A DNA stretch of 5,406 nucleotides, taken from the NCBI GenBank assembly GCA_011523155.1, contig WTHL01000041.1, positions 1 to 5,406 on the forward strand, in the 5' to 3' direction. Positions 1-5,406 of the stretch are shown here, one piece after another; positions within the stretch are counted from its first letter, which is position 1, and each line of letters starts with the position of its first letter. The translations under genes were made by a program, and so were the position numbers. The notes beneath the pieces are model-generated. The model did no database searches. It saw only the letters and a program-made list of their open reading frames with translations, and was not told the origin of the DNA. This stretch comes from Synechococcus sp. PL34863bin_39. GTDB taxonomy: Bacteria > Cyanobacteriota > Cyanobacteriia > PCC-6307 > Cyanobiaceae.

Positions 1-526
1 TCGTGTCGGGCCAGTGCAGGTTGGGCGCACTGAGAAACTCGAAGCGGTGGTGCACACCGCTGGCGGGGTTGACGCCCAGATCCAATGCATCGCCGCTTTT
101 CACCGCCCTGGATCTGAACGGTCGGTGCACCTGGTTCTGCAGGAACTGAATCGCCACCTTCGAGGCAACGATTTCCAGGTCAGGATTCAGCTCGAGCAGA
201 TCACCGATCAGGCCGGAATGGTCAGGCTCGGTGTGACTCACGATCAGCTGGTCGATCGTTCCGGGGTCGATTTCACCCGTCAGCAGGGGGATCCAGGTGT
301 CGCGGAATTTCGCATGGCTGGTGTCGATCAGGGCCGTGCGCTCACCTCGCACCAGAAAGCTGTTGTAAGTGGTGCCGTTGCGGAGGCCGAATTCAATGTC
401 GAAGCGGCTGCGGTCCCAGTCGAGGGAACGGATCGTGGTGGTGTCAGCGGCGATCGGTTCGCATTGGAGGGACAGCCGAGGCGTTGCGGTGGAAGGCTCC
501 GTGCTGTTCAGATTTGCCGTGACCAT
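1..526 (-). CDS. flv3: Flavodiiron protein Flv3 (N-terminal part, runs off left edge)
   Basis: This is the first 175 residues of a cyanobacterial A-type flavodiiron protein, a family of roughly 570-600 residues. It has an N-terminal metallo-beta-lactamase-like diiron domain, then flavodoxin-like and flavin-reductase domains, which fall outside the window. Flv3 acts with Flv1 in the cytoplasm to reduce O2 to water using electrons from the acceptor side of photosystem I. The visible part contains IRSLDWDRSRFDIEFG (32-47), NGTTYNSF (50-57) and SAPNLHWPDT near the edge, all very close to Synechocystis Flv3 as I remember it. The diiron motif HTEPDH is intact, with H98, E100, D102 and H103 present. 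Flv1 lacks these ligands, which argues for Flv3 over Flv1; Flv2/Flv4 cannot be excluded as strictly. The ATG at 526 gives an N-terminus that aligns with the family. Its Shine-Dalgarno is weak (GGGATTGGG). Its start lies 37 bases beyond the dctM stop, on the same strand. Confidence 0.9.
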   Translation of the reverse strand, partial: MVTANLNSTEPSTATPRLSLQCEPIAADTTTIRSLDWDRSRFDIEFGLRNGTTYNSFLVRGERTALIDTSHAKFRDTWIPLLTGEIDPGTIDQLIVSHTEPDHSGLIGDLLELNPDLEIVASKVAIQFLQNQVHRPFRSRAVKSGDALDLGVNPASGVHHRFEFLSAPNLHWPDT

Positions 527-563
527 GACCCAATCCCGCGCTGATTGAACTCTACGGAGATCT

Positions 564-1955
564 TCAGACGAGCGGACTGCTGCCGTGGGCTCCCGCCAGG
601 CGCGGCAGCCACTCCACCAGTCCAGGCACAGCGATGAGCAAGGCCAGAACAGCGACCTGCAGTCCGACGAAGGGCAGGGCGCCGCGATAGATGTCGCGTG
701 TTCTCACCTCCTCGTTCGCCACACCGCGCAGATAGAAGAGTGCGAATCCGAAGGGTGGCGTCAGAAAGGAGGTCTGCAGGTTGGCTCCGATCAGAACCCC
801 GAACCAGACGATGGCCTCCGGACCGAGCAGCTGGCGGGCTGCAGGCAGGAGCAGGGGAATGGCGATGAAGGCGATTTCAAAGAAATCGATGAAGAAGCCC
901 AGAAAAAAGATGATCAGCATGCTGAACACCAGAAAGCCCACCCGTCCCCCTGGGAGGTTGAGCAGAAGCTCCGAGATCAGCTGATCGCCGCCGACGCCTC
1001 GGAACACAAGGCTGAAGGCGGTTGAGCCCATCAGGATCGCCATCACCATGGCCGTGGTGCGCATGGTGCTTTCGCACACATCGGAGAGTTGCTGACGGCT
1101 GAATCCACCGTTCAGGGCGGCGAGCAGCATGGCGCCGATGCCGCCGATCACGCCGGCTTCGGTGGGGGTGGCAATCCCGAAGAAGATGCTGCCGAGAACG
1201 GCAACGATCAGGCTGAGCGGTGGAAGCACCGACTCCAGCAGCTGCAGCGTGCTGCGCATTCCGTTGGCCTCCGCCGGCAACTGCGGCGCCAGGTGCGGCT
1301 TGAGTGCTGCGATCACCAGCACATAGGCGGCGAACACCGCAGCCATCAGCAGGCCGGGGATCAGGGCTCCGATGAACAGATCCCCCACGGAGATTCCCAG
1401 CTGATCCCCCAGCACCACCAGCACGATGCTGGGTGGAATGATCTGTCCCAGGGTTCCTGAGGCCACGATCACCCCTGTGGCCAGACTTTTGTCGTAACCG
1501 GCCCTGAGCATGGCCGGCAGGGAGATCAGGCCCATGGTGGTGACGGTGGCCGCCACCACGCCGGTGGTCGCAGCCAACAGGGAACCCACCAGAACGACCG
1601 CCAGGGCCAGGCCGCCCCGCAGCCGCCCCAGCAGGCGACCCATGGTGTCGAGCAGGCGTTCCGCGATGCCGGAGCTTTCCAGCATCGCCCCCATGAAGAC
1701 GAAGGCAGGGATGGCCAGCAGTGTGAAGTTGGCCATGATTCCCAGGATCCGCTGGGGCAGAGCCGTCACGAACTGGGGTTCGATTTCCCCGCTGAGCATG
1801 CCGAGCAGCGCGAAGATCACGCCGATCCCTCCCAGACAGAAGGCCACGGGAAAGCCGCTGAGCAGTGCCGCCACCAGGGCCAGGAACATCCCCGGAGCCA
1901 GGACGGCTGTGGGGTCGATGCTGACCACCCAACCGAGGGCCTCGATCTCGATCAC
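564..1955 (-). CDS. dctM: TRAP transporter large permease subunit (DctM/FcbT3 family)
   Basis: This 463-residue, very hydrophobic protein is the large membrane subunit of a tripartite (TRAP) secondary transporter. It moves a solute delivered by the periplasmic DctP protein, coupled to Na+ entry. It has about a dozen membrane segments covering most of residues 20-450. Family signatures include GTLGQIIPPSIVLVVLG (167-183), TPTEAGVIGG (263-272) and QTSFLTPPFGFALFYLRG (394-411). The last is typical of the FcbT3-type (mannitol/chloroaromatic class) large permeases. The N-terminus is short and polar before the first membrane segment, and the length is normal. It starts with GTG, and its first four bases overlap the dctQ stop (GTGA). 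A good GGAGG lies nine bases upstream of the GTG, so this start is well supported and translation is probably coupled to dctQ. The class name in databases does not fix the substrate. Confidence 0.95.
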   Translation of the reverse strand: MIEIEALGWVVSIDPTAVLAPGMFLALVAALLSGFPVAFCLGGIGVIFALLGMLSGEIEPQFVTALPQRILGIMANFTLLAIPAFVFMGAMLESSGIAERLLDTMGRLLGRLRGGLALAVVLVGSLLAATTGVVAATVTTMGLISLPAMLRAGYDKSLATGVIVASGTLGQIIPPSIVLVVLGDQLGISVGDLFIGALIPGLLMAAVFAAYVLVIAALKPHLAPQLPAEANGMRSTLQLLESVLPPLSLIVAVLGSIFFGIATPTEAGVIGGIGAMLLAALNGGFSRQQLSDVCESTMRTTAMVMAILMGSTAFSLVFRGVGGDQLISELLLNLPGGRVGFLVFSMLIIFFLGFFIDFFEIAFIAIPLLLPAARQLLGPEAIVWFGVLIGANLQTSFLTPPFGFALFYLRGVANEEVRTRDIYRGALPFVGLQVAVLALLIAVPGLVEWLPRLAGAHGSSPLV

Positions 1956-2520
1956 AGCGTGGGCCCTCCGTGGTGTGCACGGTTGTCGGCCGATGGATCA
2001 GCCTCACCGTTTTCCAGGGCGGTGCGCAGCCGCAACACTTCGGCGACCCCCTGCAGCCCGAGCAGCAGGAACCCAAGCGGAATCAGCGATTTCACCCAGG
2101 TTCGAGGCAATCCTCCTGGATCGGGGGAGAGCTCCCCGATGCTCCAGGCGCGCAGGGCGGGGTCGATTGAAATGGCCATGACCCCGAAGGCGAACGGCAG
2201 CAGCAACAGCACGAGGCTGTTCAGCTCCAGACGTCGCCGACGTCGGGGTGACCAGCGGCTCTGCAACACATCCACCCGCACGTGCCCACCGTTCTGGAGG
2301 GTCCAGCCCATCCCGAGCAGAAAGATCAGATCGAACAGATACCACTGCGCTTCGATCAGGCCATTGGAGCTCAGATTGATGCCCAGCCCCGAGCCGAGAT
2401 AACGACCGATCACGTTCCAGATGCCGATCGCCAGCATCAGCAGCACGGCCCAGCGGGCCAGCCAGGCCGCTGCGGCGTTGAGGCGATCGATCAGATGAAC
2501 GAGGGACACCGAAGACCGTG

Positions 2521-2524
<4 letters not shown>
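1952..2524 (-). CDS. dctQ: TRAP transporter small permease subunit (DctQ/FcbT2 family)
   Basis: This 190-residue protein is the small membrane subunit that binds DctM and helps dock the substrate-loaded DctP. Four membrane segments can be seen at about residues 19-42, 58-77, 101-121 and 144-166, the normal DctQ topology. NVIGRYLG (37-44), EAQWYLFDLIFLLGMGWTL (58-76) and GGHVRVDVL (79-87) are typical of the FcbT2-like branch that accompanies TakP-type binding proteins. A very basic stretch, SPRRRRRLE (92-100), lies in the loop between segments 2 and 3 and fits a cytoplasmic position. The ATG at 2524 overlaps the dctP stop in ATGA. GAGGG lies seven bases upstream of this ATG, inside the end of dctP. 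The hydrophilic C-terminal tail (about 167-190, rich in D, N, H and P) is of unknown role. Confidence 0.94.
1965..1969 (-). promoter_or_regulatory. Ribosome binding site deciding the GTG start of dctM
   Basis: GGAGG on the minus strand lies nine bases before the GTG at 1955, inside the 3' end of dctQ. It supports the GTG start over any downstream ATG, and over pure stop/start reinitiation as the only way to translate dctM. Confidence 0.75.
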
Positions 2525-3645
<1,121 letters not shown>

Positions 3646-3662
3646 GGCCCGTTCCTGGTTGG

Positions 3663-3680
3663 GTCGCCGTCAGGGGCGAC
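3663..3680 (-). promoter_or_regulatory. Hairpin in the dctP leader
   Basis: On the minus strand GTCGCC, a six-base loop CCTGAC, and GGCGAC form a perfect 6-bp GC-rich stem. It ends 17 bases before the dctP start codon and just ahead of the ribosome binding site. CCTG in the loop is complementary to CAGG (3654-3657), which overlaps the Shine-Dalgarno, so loop and ribosome binding site could compete or form a pseudoknot. There is no U-run after it, so it is not a terminator. Any regulatory role is inferred from position alone. Confidence 0.4.
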
Positions 3681-3703
3681 ATTGCCTTGTTCCGCAGACT
3701 ATC

Positions 3704-3718
3704 GATGGCCCGGCCATC
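3704..3718. promoter_or_regulatory. Perfect palindrome upstream of dctP (possible operator)
   Basis: GATGGCC, one base, then GGCCATC is a perfect 7+7 inverted repeat 59-73 bases upstream of the dctP start codon. It lies between the hsp20 terminator and dctP. A weak -10-like TAGTCT (minus strand, 3697-3702) follows directly, but no convincing -35 box is visible. The position fits a repressor or activator site for the TRAP operon. I do not recognise the sequence as a known regulator's motif. Confidence 0.35.
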
Positions 3719-3735
3719 CTTCGGGACTTTGTCAG

Positions 3736-3762
3736 AAAAAAAGCCCCCGCACTGGCGGGGGG
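3736..3762 (-). terminator. Rho-independent terminator of hsp20
   Basis: On the minus strand a GC-rich 7-bp stem (CGCCAGTGCG-type core with a four-base loop; arms 3755-3761 and 3744-3750) is followed by a run of seven T (3742-3736). This is a classical intrinsic terminator. It sits about 70 bases after the hsp20 stop and about 90 bases before dctP. It therefore separates the chaperone gene from the TRAP operon. Confidence 0.85.
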
Positions 3763-3830
3763 CAGAACCGTTCCGTTCTCCTGGTGTCGATGGGCCTGCT
3801 CCATCCCCGGGTCGGAGACAGGACGTGGGG

Positions 3831-4241
3831 TCAGCTTTCCACGGTCACCGACACGGTGGTGCGCTGTTCCGCCTTGGCCGCATCGATCGCGAGGATGCCG
3901 TCGCGGAAGGTGGCGCGCAGCTGATCCCGATCCAGTGGCTGAGCGAAGCGGAAGCTGCGGCTCCAGGTGCCCGGGCGGAATTCGCTGAACAGCTGTTGGT
4001 GCTCCTGGTTCGGCTCTCCGTTGTCGGTGGCCAGGCTCGGTTGACGTTCCGCACTGATCACAAGCGTGCGATCGGTGGCCTTCACGTCGATCGAGTCGCG
4101 ATCCACACCCGGCAGCTCCAGCCGTACGCAATACCCGGCGGTGGTCTCGATCACTTCTGCAGCGGGAACACGTTCGGCCTGGGCCACCTGCTGTTCCAGG
4201 CGCTCAAGGAGATCGAAAGGGGACTGACGAAGGGTGATCAT
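3831..4241 (-). CDS. hspA: Small heat shock protein, Hsp20/alpha-crystallin family
   Basis: This 136-residue ATP-independent holdase forms oligomers that bind unfolding proteins during heat or light stress; in cyanobacteria such proteins also associate with thylakoid membranes. The short N-terminal arm (1-24) precedes an alpha-crystallin domain at about 25-121. The domain contains LELPGVDRDSIDV (41-53), TLVISAER (59-66), PGTWSRSFRFAQPLD (90-104) and the hallmark DGILAI (114-119, the family G-x-L pattern). The C-terminal tail has VSV (130-132), which could serve as the IxI oligomerisation motif. I start it at the ATG at 4241, preceded by GGAGG seven bases upstream. The frame stays open to 4355, but that extension has no family similarity and contains the ribosome binding site. 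The symbol hspA is by family analogy. The gene is monocistronic: it has its own terminator, and a 193-base gap lies upstream. Confidence 0.93.
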   Translation of the reverse strand: MITLRQSPFDLLERLEQQVAQAERVPAAEVIETTAGYCVRLELPGVDRDSIDVKATDRTLVISAERQPSLATDNGEPNQEHQQLFSEFRPGTWSRSFRFAQPLDRDQLRATFRDGILAIDAAKAEQRTTVSVTVES

Positions 4242-4247
4242 GATGAG

Positions 4248-4259
4248 TCCTCCAGAGGA
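4248..4259 (-). promoter_or_regulatory. Inverted repeat covering the hsp20 ribosome binding site (candidate RNA thermometer)
   Basis: The mRNA reads UCCUCUGGAGGA, a perfect five-base inverted repeat with two bases between the arms. It would fold as a 4-bp stem with a CUGG tetraloop. The 3' arm and loop contain GGAGG, the Shine-Dalgarno seven bases before the hsp20 ATG. A short hairpin masking AGGA with UCCU is the arrangement known for the Synechocystis hsp17 RNA thermometer. Pairing outside the core is poor, so the fold would be marginal. The repeat is seen directly; the thermosensing role is inference. Confidence 0.4.
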
Positions 4260-4268
4260 AGAATGAGT

Positions 4269-4287
4269 GCGGGTTGGTGTCGCCCGC
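4269..4287 (-). promoter_or_regulatory. Second hairpin in the hsp20 leader region
   Basis: GCGGG, nine bases, then CCCGC on the minus strand gives a 5-bp GC stem about 15 bases upstream of the Shine-Dalgarno. If it is transcribed, it could stack on the ribosome-binding-site hairpin. The support is short and weak. Confidence 0.25.
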
Positions 4288-4345
4288 CTCAGCAATCTGC
4301 GCCAGTTGGATACACCTGAGGAGGGGGAGAGCCGACCCTCCCGGT

Positions 4346-4362
4346 TCGGTCTCAACGACCGA
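4346..4362. repeat. Perfect dyad between the MEKHLA gene and hsp20
   Basis: TCGGTC, five bases, then GACCGA form a perfect 6-bp inverted repeat about 105-121 bases upstream of the hsp20 start. The surrounding 60 bases repeat related TTCGGTT/AACCGAA elements (around 4343-4350, 4364-4370 and 4394-4400). It has no T-run and so is a poor intrinsic terminator. It may be an operator near the hsp20 promoter or a weak transcript end for the upstream unit. Confidence 0.3.
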
Positions 4363-4401
4363 GTTCGGTTGCTACGACTGAATTGGTGGGAGAACCGAAT
4401 G

Positions 4402-4420
4402 AATCGATCCTCGATGGATT
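4402..4420. repeat. Imperfect palindrome just after the MEKHLA gene
   Basis: AATCGATC, three bases, then GATGGATT is an inverted repeat with one mismatch in eight. It lies about 15 bases past the MEKHLA stop and about 160-180 bases upstream of the hsp20 start. The AT-rich ends stand out in a GC-rich window and would suit a protein binding site. No known motif is recognised. Confidence 0.25.
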
Positions 4421-4434
4421 GCTGCGCTCAGCCC

Positions 4435-4923
4435 TCAGATCCACCACCAACGCGTGAAGCTGGCGGCCTGGCCGCAGCGCTGGCCCCTGGCATCCCAGAG
4501 TGTCCAGATCCGGGCGTTGTCGATCAGGAAGCGGCGCCCCTGGCTGTCGATGCGAATGCCCCGGTAGCCCTGATAGGCGTCGACCCGGCCTGCCTGGCTC
4601 AGGGCACTGGCCCGTTCCGTGCGCTCTCCGGGTGGCGCCGTTAGGCGCGATGGCATGCCCACCATCTGCTCCCAGCGCCGGCGCCAGAGCTGGAGGGCGG
4701 CCGCATTCACATAGACCAACCGGGGGTCCTGGCCACCGTCGTGGGCCAGAACACAGGCTGTGGCAGCGAACAGGGTCTGGCAGGAGGTTGCGCTGGCTGC
4801 GGGATCCTGTGGCTGGTTGGCGAGCAGGGGGCGATCGAAGGCCCGTTGATGGGAGGCCTGAAGGATCGTGGCCCAGCTCTGGCTTTCGCCGCTGAGCCAG
4901 GGGGCGCGGAGTTCAGCCACCAC
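4435..4923 (-). CDS. MEKHLA-domain protein
   Basis: This 162-residue protein is made almost entirely of an MEKHLA domain, a PAS-like fold first named from the C-terminus of plant class III HD-ZIP proteins and found alone in many cyanobacteria. Recognisable blocks are VYVNAAALQLWRRRW (70-84), GMPSRLTAPPGERTERA (89-105), YRGIRIDSQGRRFLIDNARI (120-139), then WTLWD (140-144) and GQAASF (151-156). The protein ends RWWWI. There is no signal peptide or membrane segment. A PAS-like sensory or ligand-binding role is inferred from the fold; no biochemical function is established to my knowledge. No ATG is available before the conserved part. The frame is closed by TGA at 4930-4932, so translation must begin at GTG 4923 or GTG 4920. 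Both lie inside the 3' end of the SWIM gene (11- or 8-base overlap) with no strong Shine-Dalgarno, which suggests translational coupling. Confidence 0.85.
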   Translation of the reverse strand: MVAELRAPWLSGESQSWATILQASHQRAFDRPLLANQPQDPAASATSCQTLFAATACVLAHDGGQDPRLVYVNAAALQLWRRRWEQMVGMPSRLTAPPGERTERASALSQAGRVDAYQGYRGIRIDSQGRRFLIDNARIWTLWDARGQRCGQAASFTRWWWI

Positions 4924-5406
4924 CCGCTGTCATGGCGCTGAGCATGGCCTGCTGCCCCAGCACCTGCCCCTGGTCACGCAGATGCTGGAGAAACTGTGTC
5001 TTGGCGTCAGGGAAGCGAGGCTCTTCCGCCAGGGGGAGTTCACCTGCGGCGTCCAGGCCCGTGTCCCCTTCCATGGCTGGTGTGATAACCACCAGGTCGC
5101 CATCGAGACTGGCGTCGTAGCGCCACCAGAGGGTGGGATCGAGAACGGCCGGATGGGGAGGCATCATCTGCCCCGCTGCATCCCCCTCGTCGTCCGATGC
5201 GGCATCCGGGGCCGCACTGGCGTCCACCGCCGCCTTCTCCGCCCTCGCCTCCTGGGCCTTGCGCCGGTAGTCCGCCAGATCCTCCAGCAGCTTGGTGCGC
5301 GTGCGGCCCCTGAGCTGGAAGAGCACGAAGGGGTCTTCGCTGAAGCGCTCTCCCATCAGGAAGTACACCGCGCTGATGTGTTTGCAGGGGTTGGCCTTGT
5401 CAGGGC
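4913..5406 (-). CDS. SWIM zinc-finger family protein (C-terminal part, runs off right edge)
   Basis: The visible 163 residues are the C-terminal part of a longer protein; the frame is open to the window edge. It begins PDKANPCKHISAVYFLMGE. PCKH is the second half (CxH) of a SWIM zinc finger (CxC...CxH), and the following helix with DPFVLFQLRGRTR (about 24-36) is the usual continuation in bacterial SWIM proteins. A charged, alanine-rich low-complexity linker (about 41-78) follows. The tail contains LDPTLWWRYDASLDGDLVVI (about 87-106) and ends SAMTAGGG. Bacterial SWIM proteins of this kind often neighbour SNF2-type helicases and are thought to bind nucleic acid or protein; the neighbour here is outside the window. 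A GTG at 5368 could look like a start, but it lies inside the conserved SWIM region and is not the true N-terminus. The stop overlaps the MEKHLA gene. Confidence 0.85.
   Translation of the reverse strand, partial: PDKANPCKHISAVYFLMGERFSEDPFVLFQLRGRTRTKLLEDLADYRRKAQEARAEKAAVDASAAPDAASDDEGDAAGQMMPPHPAVLDPTLWWRYDASLDGDLVVITPAMEGDTGLDAAGELPLAEEPRFPDAKTQFLQHLRDQGQVLGQQAMLSAMTAGGG

Noticed and set aside
14..544. A 176-codon plus-strand open frame at the left end.
   Set aside because: It is the antisense of flv3, whose minus-strand translation matches the family including the HTEPDH diiron motif.
877..2076. A 399-codon minus-strand frame overlapping dctM and dctQ.
   Set aside because: It is in a different frame from the clear TRAP permease genes, and its translation is low-complexity and rich in R, G, H and P with no membrane segments.
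3646..3690. A preQ1-like riboswitch ahead of dctP, suggested by the small hairpin with a loop complementary to the ribosome binding site.
   Set aside because: The A-rich tail and conserved loop of preQ1 riboswitches are absent, and the gene context (TRAP transporter) does not fit. Only an unspecified structured leader is supported.
4260..4275. A possible CIRCE (HrcA) element near GAGTGC upstream of hsp20.
   Set aside because: Only a partial half-site is present. The partner TTAGCACTC arm at nine-base spacing is missing.
4242..4355. A longer Hsp20 starting at 4355 (174 residues).
   Set aside because: The extra 38 residues have no small heat shock protein character and overlap the leader. The ATG at 4241 has an excellent GGAGG.

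Overview
The window looks like chromosomal DNA of a GC-rich unicellular cyanobacterium, most likely a picocyanobacterium of the Synechococcus/Cyanobium group. The main evidence is the left-end gene, whose N-terminus closely matches cyanobacterial Flv3 flavodiiron proteins. An MEKHLA-domain protein and a SWIM zinc-finger protein of a type common in cyanobacteria agree with this. The genus assignment is inference. All six or seven supportable genes lie on the minus strand, so the window is transcribed from right to left. The long plus-strand reading frames are antisense shadows.

Right end, in order of transcription. The C-terminal part of a SWIM zinc-finger protein (4913 to beyond 5406) overlaps by 11 bases a GTG-initiated gene for a small MEKHLA-domain (PAS-like) protein (4435-4923). 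A 193-base intergenic region with several inverted repeats follows. It leads into a 136-residue Hsp20/alpha-crystallin small heat shock protein (3831-4241), whose Shine-Dalgarno sequence lies inside a short perfect inverted repeat. A rho-independent terminator (about 3736-3762) closes the hsp20 unit.

Centre and left. A three-gene TRAP transporter operon follows in the order dctP (2521-3645), dctQ (1952-2524), dctM (564-1955). Each junction is a 4-base stop/start overlap. The binding protein resembles the TakP/FcbT1 branch of the TRAP family, whose studied members bind 2-oxoacids or lactate. It carries a twin-arginine-type signal followed by a lipobox. Only 37 bases separate dctM from flv3 (start at 526, running off the left edge), and no terminator is visible there, so flv3 may be partly read from the transporter promoter.

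Functional picture. A Na+-coupled importer for a small organic acid sits directly upstream of an O2-photoreduction enzyme that protects photosystem I. A separate heat-stress chaperone and an unrelated two-gene unit lie to the right. Nothing here is clearly a new system. The observations most worth checking are the hairpin over the hsp20 ribosome binding site, the TRAP-flv3 proximity, and the structured leader of dctP.
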